Shown here piece by piece: positions 38,274 to 46,813 of a stretch of DNA of 54,495 nt (position 1 is its first letter; every line of letters begins with the position of its first letter). The DNA is from Acidobacteriota bacterium (GTDB lineage Bacteria > Acidobacteriota > Terriglobia > Bryobacterales > Bryobacteraceae), in NCBI GenBank assembly GCA_025352795.1, contig JANXSF010000016.1:1-54495 (forward strand), read 5' to 3'. Below the pieces are notes generated by a model that saw only the letters and a program-made list of their open reading frames with translations, ran no database searches and was not told where the DNA came from. The position numbers and the translations under genes are program-made.

Positions 38274-39629
38274 TCAAACAGGACCACTGCTTTGCTGCCA
38301 ATATTTGTAGAAGGGCAAGCCCAGCAGCATTACTGAGATTCCGGCAAGTGTGGGAATAGGTGCGGTATAAAGCGTGTTGATCACAATCAGCGCGGTCACT
38401 CCAATGAACAACAAAGGCGTAACGGGATAGCCCGGAACACGAAATGCTGTTTCTGTTGTGGAGCGTTTACGACGCAGAATGATCAATGCCCCGGCGGTTA
38501 AGCCATAGAACAACCACAGCGAAAAAATGGCCCAGTCCGTTAGCTTATCGTAAGAACCGGTGAGCGCCAGCACGGCGGACCATATCGCAATGAGCAACAC
38601 GCTTCGTACGGGCACCTGCGCTGCGGACAACTGCCCGAACCAGCGGAAGAAGACGCCGTCCTTTGCCATGGCGTAGGGAACTCGTGCAGTTGCGGCGATA
38701 CCGGCATGTAACGCACCCAGTGAAGAGATCATCATCACCACGGCCATCCAACGTACGGTTAAAGGTCCGAAAATACGGCCTAGAACAATGGTGGCAACTG
38801 AGCCGCTGAGGGGAACCGATGCGATTTCCGTAGGGCTGATGGCATAAAAATAACTGGCGTTGGCTAGCAGATAAACGGTGGCAACAAGCAGTAAGGCCCC
38901 AGCAAAAGCACGCGGAATGTTCCGTTGTGGATCGCGCACTTCACCGGCCATGGTGGTAACGTTGGCCCAACCTTGAAATCCCCAAAGGGCTCCCAACATG
39001 GCCGCACCCAAGCCCGCTAAGCCACCTTGGGCATTGGCTGCAACGCCTTCGCAGGTGCCACCGGTATTGGTCAGAAAGTAATTCGTCCAATCGCCTCTGG
39101 TGTAGGTGAAAATGATCAAACCGAGTCCGCCGACGGCTACCATCTTGAAGATGGCCATGACCGTGGCTGAACGACCAGTGGATTCTACTGCGGTGCAATT
39201 CCACAAGGCTGTTACGACTATGGCCACAATTGCTGCTATGGAAAGTTGCCATCGGTTGAGGTTGGCCCCTGTGGCAATGTTGAAGAAAATCGCCGTGGAA
39301 ACCGCTTGTGCAGACAGCGATCCACCGCGGGAAACCCATAGGTAGGACCATCCATACAGAAAGCCCCAACGACGTCCGTAAGCTTCGCGAAGGAATATAT
39401 ATTCTCCGCCAGCTTTGGGCATGGCTACGGCAAGTTCGGCGTAGCTCAGCGCCCCGGCCATCACCAGCATTGCAGCAGCACACCAGACAGCCAGTACGAT
39501 TGCGGGCGAACCCACATTGCAGGTCATCACACGGGCCTTCAGGAACACCGCTGTGCCAATCATGTTGGCGATGTTCATGGACATGGCCGCGCCCAGTCCT
39601 AATCCGCGAACCAGCCCTGCAGGTTGCAT
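38274..39629 (-). CDS. APC-family amino acid permease
   Basis: A 451-residue membrane transporter from ATG 39629, eight bases after the preceding stop; the frame to 39665 overlaps that gene. The N-terminal helix has the APC substrate loop GLGAAMSMNIANMIGTAVFLKA (compare G-S-G/GxG in TM1), and the fold shows about 12 helices. TM region AVAMPKAGGEYIFLREAYGRRWGFLYGW matches the LAT/YfnA-like group. It imports or exchanges amino acids. In the operon it lies before the aminotransferase, so its substrate is probably the amino donor (inference). Confidence 0.9.
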   Translation of the reverse strand: MQPAGLVRGLGLGAAMSMNIANMIGTAVFLKARVMTCNVGSPAIVLAVWCAAAMLVMAGALSYAELAVAMPKAGGEYIFLREAYGRRWGFLYGWSYLWVSRGGSLSAQAVSTAIFFNIATGANLNRWQLSIAAIVAIVVTALWNCTAVESTGRSATVMAIFKMVAVGGLGLIIFTYTRGDWTNYFLTNTGGTCEGVAANAQGGLAGLGAAMLGALWGFQGWANVTTMAGEVRDPQRNIPRAFAGALLLVATVYLLANASYFYAISPTEIASVPLSGSVATIVLGRIFGPLTVRWMAVVMMISSLGALHAGIAATARVPYAMAKDGVFFRWFGQLSAAQVPVRSVLLIAIWSAVLALTGSYDKLTDWAIFSLWLFYGLTAGALIILRRKRSTTETAFRVPGYPVTPLLFIGVTALIVINTLYTAPIPTLAGISVMLLGLPFYKYWQQSSGPV

Positions 39630-39636
39630 GCTGCTA

Positions 39637-40710
39637 TTAACCGCGCCAGCGCATGCCAAGGTCAAGAGTCTTGCGGCAGTATGCCAGACTGCGTTCCATA
39701 TGTTCCAACTGTTGTGGCTTCAACGCGCTCATATACTTTTCGCGAGCATCGGCAACATCGGCGGTGAGGTGCGGCTTGTTGTAGGGGCTTCCTTGTTTTG
39801 CAAGTGCGAGGAACCGGCTGAGGTCACGCGAGCGGCCTTTGGGGAACCACTTCAACCAGAACTCTTCCGTGTAAACGGGCAGCACTACGGGAGGACGTGC
39901 GGCGATTGGCTTGCAGTATATGAAGACTCCAGCAGGCATCAATTGAGCGGCGCGATCCACCAGCATTTTGAAATCAAGAGTGCCTTCGCCTAACGGCACC
40001 CATTGCACCGCGACGCCCCCTGGTTGCTCGTAAACTACCGAATCGCGCAAGTGGAAGCTAACCGCAAGTGGACCCAACTCTTCAATGGTGGTCAGCGGAT
40101 GTTCGGCCACAAACACCGGATTACCGGTATCCAAATACGAGCCTACAAATTCTTTGCCAGCAGATTCAATCACCTGACGAGTTTGAAATGCTTGCAGCTC
40201 TTTATGGTTTTCAATGCCAATCTTCAGGCCAAGGTCCAATGCCTGCGTTCGCACTTCGCGCAAGACTTTGATGGCCGTCTCCATATGCTTTTCCACTGGA
40301 CCATCATCGGGCATACTATAGCGATCGCTGGCCAACAATGCCCGCACAACTGGGGAGCCCATGGCTGCGGCACGATCCAAATTCTTACGCAACACGGTGA
40401 CGGATTGCGGGACACCCTCCACCGTCTTCGGCAAGATGGCACCGCCGCCCGTTTCAATGCGCATGCCTGCGTCGGTTACCCATGACTTCACCTCGGCCCA
40501 ATGCTTCGGATCCATGGCGGCAGGGTCTAGGGAGTCTTGAAGGAAAATGGCGTCCAGCTTTTGTGCGGTGCAGTAATCGAAGAGTTGGCGATCATTCCAA
40601 CGTTGGAATCGAAGGCAATAGGTGTTGATGCCCAGCGCCCATTTGCGACTGGCGGCAAGAGAAGTTGAAGCGGCGGCTAGCCCCAATGCAAATAAGTGGC
40701 GACGTGTCAT
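39637..40710 (-). CDS. Exported TIM-barrel sugar isomerase/epimerase-like protein
   Basis: A 357-residue AP-endonuclease-2-like TIM barrel. The N-terminus MTRRHLFALGLAAASTSLA is a Tat-type signal (twin Arg, hydrophobic core). The barrel has typical acidic and His metal residues: IGIENHKELQ (Glu), SYLDTGNPVF (Asp), VSFHLRDSV (His), and a C-terminal Glu region. Related proteins are hydroxypyruvate isomerases, xylose isomerase-like proteins and inosose epimerases. It is the first gene of the five-gene catabolic operon, facing away from the small gene at 40746 with 35 bp between starts. Substrate unknown. Confidence 0.82.
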   Translation of the reverse strand: MTRRHLFALGLAAASTSLAASRKWALGINTYCLRFQRWNDRQLFDYCTAQKLDAIFLQDSLDPAAMDPKHWAEVKSWVTDAGMRIETGGGAILPKTVEGVPQSVTVLRKNLDRAAAMGSPVVRALLASDRYSMPDDGPVEKHMETAIKVLREVRTQALDLGLKIGIENHKELQAFQTRQVIESAGKEFVGSYLDTGNPVFVAEHPLTTIEELGPLAVSFHLRDSVVYEQPGGVAVQWVPLGEGTLDFKMLVDRAAQLMPAGVFIYCKPIAARPPVVLPVYTEEFWLKWFPKGRSRDLSRFLALAKQGSPYNKPHLTADVADAREKYMSALKPQQLEHMERSLAYCRKTLDLGMRWRG

Positions 40711-40745
40711 TCCTTTCGAGTATATAAACTAGCTATGCTTGTTGC

Positions 40746-41144
40746 ATGAGCTTCCTCGACAATCTGGAAAACAATTTGAAGGCGCTGGAGTCGCGCGAGG
40801 AGAATGATCCAACGCGGGCCGGCAGAGAGGCCGCTGCCAGAGAAAAAAATCGTATTGAAGCCCTAGCCCGTGCGCCCCATGCGGAAGCTTTGAAGACCAG
40901 CGAGTTCACCGATCAATTTTTGACTGCATGCCGTGTGCTGGGTCATGGTCAACGGACGCTAGTGCAATTTACCTGGCTAGGTGAAGTGTTGCGTCTGGAT
41001 GCCAAGGAAAAACGTCTGGAACTTCGTCCAACGATCAAGGGTGTGGAAGCGGTGTATTTTGTAGACGGTCAGGAAACGAAACGGAGTCCGCTAAATTTAA
41101 AGGGAAGTGCCGAAAAGTTAGCCAAGACGTGGTTATCGGAATAG
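40746..41144 (+). CDS. Small conserved hypothetical protein
   Basis: A 132-residue cytoplasmic protein. The first 60 residues are highly charged and predicted coiled coil (LENNLKALESREENDPTRAGREAAAREKNRIEALARAP). The second half is beta-rich (TLVQFTWLGEVLRLDAKEKRLELRPTIKG). I do not recognise a named family. It lies between the divergent catabolic operon and the initiator tRNA gene, 69 bp upstream of the latter. Codon use and a clean ATG support a real gene. Confidence 0.6.
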   Translation: MSFLDNLENNLKALESREENDPTRAGREAAAREKNRIEALARAPHAEALKTSEFTDQFLTACRVLGHGQRTLVQFTWLGEVLRLDAKEKRLELRPTIKGVEAVYFVDGQETKRSPLNLKGSAEKLAKTWLSE

Positions 41145-41178
41145 ACTAATTTAATTGAGCTGAAATCGGCCTAAAACG

Positions 41179-41208
41179 TTGCTTCTGTTGCTACCCCTAC
41201 GCTACTAT
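41179..41208 (+). promoter_or_regulatory. Possible tRNA promoter
   Basis: TTGCTT (41179-41184) and TACTAT (41203-41208) resemble -35 and -10 boxes with 18-base spacing. The expected start would fall almost at the tRNA 5' end, leaving virtually no leader, so the placement is tentative. Confidence 0.3.
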
Positions 41209-41213
41209 ATTAG

Positions 41214-41290
<77 letters not shown>

Positions 41291-41355
41291 AAATAGATAC
41301 ATCTACTTTGGTTCTTCCAGCCTTGCAACTCTTCCAGCATTATATACTATGCAAA

Positions 41356-42153
41356 ATGCAGTTCCTTGTACCGAATCTCTTGGTTGGATGTCTCGCTGTC
41401 TCTGTTTCTCAAGCTCAGGTGGCGAACGGCGTTCCCAACCGCCTTACGGTCGATGAACAGGAATCCGGATGGGTATTGCTCTTCGATGGACAGACGGGTT
41501 CTGGATGGCACAGCCCGAGTTCTGACCGCTTCCCCGATGGCTTCTGGGTCGTCGAGGACGGGTTTCTGAAAGGCAGGAGAGTCGGCAACCGGGCCACCGA
41601 CCTGACTACGGTGGCACGCTATCGGAATTTCGAATTGACCCTCGAATGGAAGATCGCACCCGGCGGCAACAGCGGGATCAAGTACTTCGTCGGTCGTTCA
41701 GCGAAGCTCGTGTTCGAGGATGGCAAGGTGCCAGCGCCGGAAGGCGAGATCACGCCCGGACCGAACGCATTCTTCTCAGAAACGACGTCAGGATTTGAGT
41801 ACCAGATGATCGACGATGAGCGCCATCCCGACAAGGACAACTCCAAGACCCGATCCGGCTCTTTATACCAGTTCTTTGGCCCTGCGGAAAAGCTGACGAG
41901 ACCTTCCGGACAACTGAACCAGTCCCGAATCGTTGTGAAGGGGACCTTCGTCGAGCACTGGCTCAACGGAGTCAAGACAGCGTCCATGGATTGGACCTCT
42001 GAGGAATTCCGGAGTGCGCTGGATCACGTTCCAGGACGCTCCAAGCGGGTTGTGGACTATCTGAATCAGGACTGCCCAATAGCGCTCCAGAGCCACACTG
42101 GAGAGGTCTGGTTCCGCAGTATCAAACTCCGAAGGCTTCCCGTGGTGCATTGA
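41356..42153 (+). CDS. Secreted DUF1080 (3-keto-disaccharide hydrolase-like) protein
   Basis: A 265-residue protein from ATG 41356; the open frame from 41179 runs through the tRNA and is not used. A signal peptide (LVPNLLVGCLAVSVSQAQ) is followed by the DUF1080 concanavalin-like beta-sandwich: WVLLFDGQTGSGW, FWVVEDGFLKG, FELTLEWKIAPGGNSGIKYFV, EYQMIDDERHPD and the end VWFRSIKLRRL. The fold binds or cleaves modified sugars; 3-keto-glycoside hydrolysis is known for some members. No neighbour explains it: it is alone between the tRNA and a gene-free region. Codons end in C more often than in nearby genes, and no ribosome site is evident, hinting at transfer. Confidence 0.88.
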   Translation: MQFLVPNLLVGCLAVSVSQAQVANGVPNRLTVDEQESGWVLLFDGQTGSGWHSPSSDRFPDGFWVVEDGFLKGRRVGNRATDLTTVARYRNFELTLEWKIAPGGNSGIKYFVGRSAKLVFEDGKVPAPEGEITPGPNAFFSETTSGFEYQMIDDERHPDKDNSKTRSGSLYQFFGPAEKLTRPSGQLNQSRIVVKGTFVEHWLNGVKTASMDWTSEEFRSALDHVPGRSKRVVDYLNQDCPIALQSHTGEVWFRSIKLRRLPVVH

Positions 42154-42663
42154 ATGCTGTATCCAGACGCATGCGGAAGGTTATCCTGAGTGCGTTCGGC
42201 GTGTTGCAGTCCCCCGAACCAAAATGTATTTTGGTAGTCAGTTAATCCATCTTCCAAAACTTAAGCTCTTCCTCCTTCCGTCAAGGTAGATCCATAAACA
42301 GTTTCCGGTATGTCTATCGTTGAGATATGACTCGACTATTTCGTTGACTTTCCCGACTGCTTAGCTCTTGGGAAATAGCTTCTTCGTGATCTTTACAAGC
42401 ACCTGACAAGCGGCGAGGTTTAAGGAATCCGTAAAGTAGCTGAACTGACGGTTGTGTTAAGCGAACCGAGCTATTCCGAAATTAGTGGAAACGAGATGCA
42501 AATTTGTTAGGCACGGTGGGAATAGGCTTTTCCCAAATACCCCGTCACCGGGAAGTCAACAAGTTCCTTGCTTGAGCGGATAGGGTTTGTCCAGGTAGTG
42601 CTTTCCCGAGATACTTTTAACGAGTCTTTCCTGTTTTTCATCAAGAGTCGACCCGGTTGAGCT
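42154..42663. other. Gene-free region after the tRNA-bracketed cassette
   Basis: About 510 bp with no convincing open frame, RNA gene or terminator. The right copy of the tRNA-end repeat is at its left side and the palindromes at its right. One plus-strand frame (42388-42660) is nearly open but has several stops and no recognisable product, so it may be a decayed gene or simply noncoding. Confidence 0.5.
42211..42225. repeat. Right copy of tRNA-end direct repeat (possible att site)
   Basis: CCCCCGAACCAAAAT repeats the 3' end of the initiator tRNA and its flank at 41279-41294, lacking one C. With that copy it encloses 916 bp containing only the DUF1080 gene. Confidence 0.55.
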
Positions 42664-42698
42664 TTTGAGAATTCTAAAGTACAAGTTTAAACTTCTCA
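42664..42698. repeat. Left arm of long inverted repeat before ATPase gene
   Basis: This 35-base arm pairs with 42756-42790: the outer 19 bases and inner 13 bases match exactly, with only a three-base mismatch between them. The arm is also a weaker palindrome by itself (TGAGAA at one end, TTCTCA at the other). Confidence 0.85.
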
Positions 42699-42755
42699 CA
42701 AGTTGTTTTGCTCAAAAGTGCTCACAAGGACGTTAAGAAAGTTGAAAACAAATGT

Positions 42756-42790
42756 TGAGAAGTTTAAAGTAGTACTTTAGAATTCTCAAA
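42756..42790. repeat. Right arm of long inverted repeat, ending in the ATPase start codon
   Basis: The right arm mirrors 42664-42698. It is itself a near-perfect palindrome (42756-42788, 14 of 16 pairs around a central G, core TAAAGTA-G-TACTTTA). Its last base is the A of the ATPase ATG, so it replaces the normal ribosome-binding region. The 57-base spacer contains CTCACAAG at 42721-42728, also found at 42695-42702. An operator, RNA hairpin or element end are all possible. Confidence 0.85.
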
Positions 42791-43956
42791 TGCGGTTCTC
42801 TCATAGAAATATCCAAAAAACCATTGCGATGGCCACGAAAAGCTTCCCTGCGGTAGTTTTGACGGGTCCGCGTCGTACGGGAAAGACTACTGTTCTCCGT
42901 CGTCAGTTTCCGAAAGCTAAATATATTTTGCTGGAGGATCCAGATATTCAGGCACGTGTTCGAGCCGATCCACGTAGTTTTTTGGAGGAGTTGAAGCCGC
43001 CAGTTTTGTTAGATGAAATCCAAAATACTCCACAACTGTTCGATTACATTCGCACACTGATTGATCGGAATCCGCGGAAGATGGGGCAGTGGCTGTTTAT
43101 TGGTTCTCAAGAGGCACCTTTAATGCAAGGGGTCAGTGAATCGATGGCTGGCCGAGCTGCCATTCTGCAACTGTTGCCCATGAGCGTTTCGGAATCGGAT
43201 CGGGTAAATGTGCTGCTAGGAGGTTATCCAGAGGTGCTGGCTCGCCCTGCGGCACACCATCTGTGGTTCAGTTCCTACATTCAGACTTACTTGGAACGCG
43301 ACGTCAGGGCCATCACGAATATCCGTGACCTGGGTACGTTCCGGCGTTTTTTTGCATTTATTGCGTCCCGCCACGGGCAGATGTTGAACCGGTCGGATCT
43401 GGCGGGACCACTTGGGGTCAGTGTGCCCACTATCAATGAGTGGCTTCACATTTTGGAAATTACCGGGCAGATTATGCTGATTGCCCCCTACTTTGAAAAC
43501 TTCGGCAAACGGTTGATGAAATCACCGAAAGTGTACATAACTGATTCCGGTCTTGCTTGTCATTTGTTGGGGATCAAGTCGAAGGACGAGTTGGATCGGT
43601 CTCCATTTCTGGGTACTCTGTTTGAAGGGTTTGTTGCAGGTGAAATTTTGAAGAATCAAATCAATCAGGGTAGGCGGAAAGAGCTGTACTATTTCCGCGA
43701 TCATCAGGGTCTGGAAGTTGACTTTCTATTTCCCGGAGACGAAGGCATACTGCACATGGTCGAATGTAAGGCATCGAAAACAGTTCATCCAGGGATGGCT
43801 GGTCCAATGAATTCTTTGCGAAACGCAATGGAGGAAAGCGCCAGAGTGAAGCGGACGGTAGTTCATCAGGTATCGAGAAATGCGCCGCAAACCCGGGTAC
43901 TTTTTCCTGGAGTGGAAGCACTGGACATTAATCGGTTTGTGGCATCGCTGAGTTGA
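42790..43956 (+). CDS. DUF4143-type AAA ATPase
   Basis: A 388-residue AAA_14/DUF4143 protein. Walker A is GPRRTGKT (26-33), Walker B PVLLDEIQ (71-78), and the family block GGYPEVL is at 144-150. A winged-helix-like segment (LAGPLGVSVPTINEWLHILEITGQ) lies near 204-227. The C-terminal domain has a PD-(D/E)XK-like pattern: Asp311 in GLEVDFLF and Glu325-x-Lys327 in MVECKAS. The family is widespread and patchy; its function is unknown, though DNA-related or mobile roles are suspected. The ATG immediately follows a palindrome and has no Shine-Dalgarno sequence; the N-terminus matches family starts. It lies alone, 14 bp from convergent rsmI. Confidence 0.9.
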   Translation: MRFSHRNIQKTIAMATKSFPAVVLTGPRRTGKTTVLRRQFPKAKYILLEDPDIQARVRADPRSFLEELKPPVLLDEIQNTPQLFDYIRTLIDRNPRKMGQWLFIGSQEAPLMQGVSESMAGRAAILQLLPMSVSESDRVNVLLGGYPEVLARPAAHHLWFSSYIQTYLERDVRAITNIRDLGTFRRFFAFIASRHGQMLNRSDLAGPLGVSVPTINEWLHILEITGQIMLIAPYFENFGKRLMKSPKVYITDSGLACHLLGIKSKDELDRSPFLGTLFEGFVAGEILKNQINQGRRKELYYFRDHQGLEVDFLFPGDEGILHMVECKASKTVHPGMAGPMNSLRNAMEESARVKRTVVHQVSRNAPQTRVLFPGVEALDINRFVASLS

Positions 43957-43970
43957 ACGTCAAAAGTCCA

Positions 43971-44798
43971 CTACCGGTTTTGCTCCCATTGCTGATAGAC
44001 ATCCCGCTTAGACAGCCCCATTTCGCGGGCCACCGCTTTCATGGCATCCATGCGCGATAATCCCAAGCCTAACTGTCGTTCCATGCGCTCAGCGAGCGTT
44101 CCGCTGCCGACGTCCTCACCCGGTTGAAACCGATCCAGCAGCAGCGTGAACTCGCCTTTGATGGCCGGACGGGCTGCCAGATTGGTGCATATTTCGGCGG
44201 CTGTGCCAATGTGGAACTCCTCGTGAAATTTGGTAAGTTCGCGGCCCAGCACGACGGTGCGCGTCGGGTAAAGCTTCGCGATCTCATCCAAGGTTTCCAG
44301 AATTCGGTGGGGCGATTCGTAGAAGATGAGGGTGGATTCCATTTCCCCGGCCTGTTCCAAAACGCGGCGGCGTTGCTGCGATTTCGAAGGAAGAAATCCA
44401 CCGAAGTAAAATGTATCGGTGCCCAGCCCACTTGCCGAAAGAGCAGTGATGGCGGCGCAGGATCCAGGGATGGGGACAACTGCGATTCCGGCATCGCGCG
44501 CTGCCTTGACAATACGGAATCCGGGGTCGGAAATCAGTGGTGTGCCAGCGTCTGAAACTAGTGCGATGGATTCACCATTGCCTAACCGTTCCAGAAATTC
44601 TTTGGTGCGTGCCGCTTCGTTGTGGTCGTGATAACTGACCGCAATGGTGGAAATTCCGTAGTGGTCCAACAGCTTACGGGTGCCTCTGGTATCTTCGCAG
44701 GCGATGCGGCTCGATTCCTTCAGAATACGAACCGCACGGAAAGTCATGTCTTCCAGATTCCCGATTGGGGTGGCTACAACATAAAGAATCCCGGACAT
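43971..44798 (-). CDS. rsmI: 16S rRNA 2'-O-methyltransferase RsmI
   Basis: A 275-residue SAM-dependent enzyme that methylates the ribose of C1402 in 16S rRNA. ATG 44798 gives the family N-terminus SGILYVVATPIGNLEDMTFRAVRIL (key part VATPIGNLED); the longer frame to 44822 is not conserved. Other family blocks are CEDTRGTRKLLDHYGI, LVSDAGTPLISDPGF, and IPGSCAAITALSASGL. The C-terminal RsmI-HTH segment is present. It diverges from the PpiD-like gene with 82 bp between chosen starts. Confidence 0.95.
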   Translation of the reverse strand: MSGILYVVATPIGNLEDMTFRAVRILKESSRIACEDTRGTRKLLDHYGISTIAVSYHDHNEAARTKEFLERLGNGESIALVSDAGTPLISDPGFRIVKAARDAGIAVVPIPGSCAAITALSASGLGTDTFYFGGFLPSKSQQRRRVLEQAGEMESTLIFYESPHRILETLDEIAKLYPTRTVVLGRELTKFHEEFHIGTAAEICTNLAARPAIKGEFTLLLDRFQPGEDVGSGTLAERMERQLGLGLSRMDAMKAVAREMGLSKRDVYQQWEQNR

Positions 44799-44880
44799 TG
44801 TGAACCCCACTTTAGCGCACAAGCGGGGTATGGCGCGCTATAATGACAGAAGTCCATCTTTTCTTAGGAGATCCACGTCA

Positions 44881-46812
44881 ATGTTTGAGTTTTTCCGCAG
44901 CCGGGATAAATCTGTCCGGTATTTGCTTACTGCCCTTTTGGCCATGGTGGCTCTATCCATGGTTACTTATCTGATTCCCGGTGGACCGGGTGGCGGCAGC
45001 AGCAATGGAAGTGATCAGAAGGTGGCCGAAATTTGCGGAGAAACGCTTACTTCGCGCGACGTGATTGGCGCAATTCAGAACGCGACGCGCAACAAACAAG
45101 TTCCACCGGAAATGATTCAGAACTATATTCCGGAATTGATCAACCAAATGATCACTGAGCGGGCATTGGCCTGCCAATCCGGGAAGATGGGATTCAATAT
45201 CACCGATGAAGACCTGGCAGAAAATATCCGCACCATGCTCCCGAACCTGTTCCAGGGCGGCAAAGTGAGTTCCGAGGATTATGAGCGATTCCTATCTCAG
45301 AACGGACTGACGGTTCCAGATTTTGAAAAGAATGTTCGCAAGCAAATGTTGCTGACCCGTTTGCGCAACGTGGCTCTGGAAGGTGTGATTGTGACGCCTC
45401 AGGAAGTTGAGGCGGAATATCGTCGTCGCAAGGAATCGGCCAAGGTTGAATACTTTGCTTTTAATGAAGACAAGTTTCGTCCCATGGTGAACGTTTCGGC
45501 TGAAGATGTGCAGGGTTACTTCGGCAAGAATCGGGTACTGTTCAAGCAGCCAGAGCGACGCAGTTTTGATCTGTTAGTGCTGGATCAGGAAAAGGTGGCT
45601 GCCAATTTTCAGGTAACGGATGCTGATTTACAGAACGCTTATAGCGCGAATAAAGATCGTTTCCGTACACCAGAACGTCTGCGGATTCGCCACATTCTTT
45701 TGAAGACTGCGGATAAAAAGCCTGCGGAAGTTACGGTTATCGAAAACAAGATCAAGGATCTGTTGAAGCAGATCAAGGGCGGAGCGGACTTCGGCGAATT
45801 GGCGAAGAAGAATTCTGAAGATGTGGGTTCAGCAGTGAAAGGCGGGGAGTTGGAATGGGTTACCCGCGGACAGACAGTTAAGAACTTTGAGACCGCAGCA
45901 TTCGGCCTGAAGACAAACGAGATGTCCGATGTGATTAAGACCGAATACGGTTTCCATATCCTTCAAGTGCTGGAAAAGCAGGATGCGCGTCTGCGTCCTT
46001 TTGACGAAGTAAAGGCGCAACTGTTGGAGGAACGAAAGAAGCAGGGTGTGATTGAAAAATTGCAGGCTTCGGCCGATCAACTGCGCGCAGCGTTGGCTAA
46101 AACACCGGCGGATGCGGCGCAACTAGCTCAAAAGTTCGGTGCCAGTATTTATCAGGTGAAGGATGCGGCCCCCGGTGATCCGTTGCAGGAAATCGGGCTG
46201 AATAAGGACATGGATGATGCCGTTGCCGGTCTTCAAAAAGGCGGAGTTACCGCATTGATCCCAGCCCCAGGCAGCAAACTGGCAGTGGCGGTGTTGACTG
46301 GCATTACGCCTTCACGCCCCAGTGAGCTTGCTGAAGTGGAAGCTCAAATTCGAGGGAAGCTGGTTAGCGACAAGGCTCGCCAAATGGCGCTTGATAAGTC
46401 GAAAGAATTGCAGGGTCAGATTGGTACATCCGGTGGCGACTTACGCAAGCTGGCAACAATGGTGGCGGCTGAAGTCAAAACGACTCCTGACTTCCAACGC
46501 GATGGTGCGGTGGAAGGACTCGGTTCAGCCACGTATTTTGCCGATGCATTTACCAAACCGATTGGCACAATCATCGGACCGGTTACTGTGATGGGTCAAA
46601 CGGTGGTGGCTAAGGTTGCTGGGCAGACTCAGGCTGATATGGGCCAACTGGCTACTGATAGAGACACGATTGTGCAGGGGTTGAAATCTCGGAAGGCTCG
46701 TTCACGGCAGGATTTATTTGAGGACGGCTTAGTATCGGAATTGACACGCCAAGGTAAGGTGAAAATCTATGCCGATATGATCGCCCGCATCCGCAAGGAA
46801 TTCCGCAGCTAG
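44881..46812 (+). CDS. Membrane-anchored PpiD/SurA-like peptidyl-prolyl isomerase
   Basis: A 643-residue periplasmic folding factor. ATG 44881 has TTAGGAG upstream; the longer frame from 44800 overlaps rsmI. One N-terminal anchor (YLLTALLAMVALSMVTYLI) is followed by a SurA_N-like chaperone region (about 60-190), a parvulin domain (LRIRHILLKTADKKPAEV to YGFHILQVLEKQ, about 275-375) and a helical C-terminal region with a second, degenerate parvulin-like part. The order matches PpiD, which helps outer-membrane and periplasmic proteins fold near the Sec translocon. One base separates it from the DedA gene. Confidence 0.9.
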   Translation: MFEFFRSRDKSVRYLLTALLAMVALSMVTYLIPGGPGGGSSNGSDQKVAEICGETLTSRDVIGAIQNATRNKQVPPEMIQNYIPELINQMITERALACQSGKMGFNITDEDLAENIRTMLPNLFQGGKVSSEDYERFLSQNGLTVPDFEKNVRKQMLLTRLRNVALEGVIVTPQEVEAEYRRRKESAKVEYFAFNEDKFRPMVNVSAEDVQGYFGKNRVLFKQPERRSFDLLVLDQEKVAANFQVTDADLQNAYSANKDRFRTPERLRIRHILLKTADKKPAEVTVIENKIKDLLKQIKGGADFGELAKKNSEDVGSAVKGGELEWVTRGQTVKNFETAAFGLKTNEMSDVIKTEYGFHILQVLEKQDARLRPFDEVKAQLLEERKKQGVIEKLQASADQLRAALAKTPADAAQLAQKFGASIYQVKDAAPGDPLQEIGLNKDMDDAVAGLQKGGVTALIPAPGSKLAVAVLTGITPSRPSELAEVEAQIRGKLVSDKARQMALDKSKELQGQIGTSGGDLRKLATMVAAEVKTTPDFQRDGAVEGLGSATYFADAFTKPIGTIIGPVTVMGQTVVAKVAGQTQADMGQLATDRDTIVQGLKSRKARSRQDLFEDGLVSELTRQGKVKIYADMIARIRKEFRS

Positions 46813-46813
46813 C

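Noticed and set aside
42388-42660. Nearly open plus-strand frame between the cassette and the palindromes
   Set aside because: It contains several in-frame stops and no recognisable motif; 90 codons with few stops can occur by chance. Mentioned only as a possible decayed gene.
42664-42790. Palindromes considered as a CRISPR-like array or rho-independent terminator
   Set aside because: Only two arms with one spacer, no repeated array, and no T-run; the arm lies at a start codon rather than a stop.
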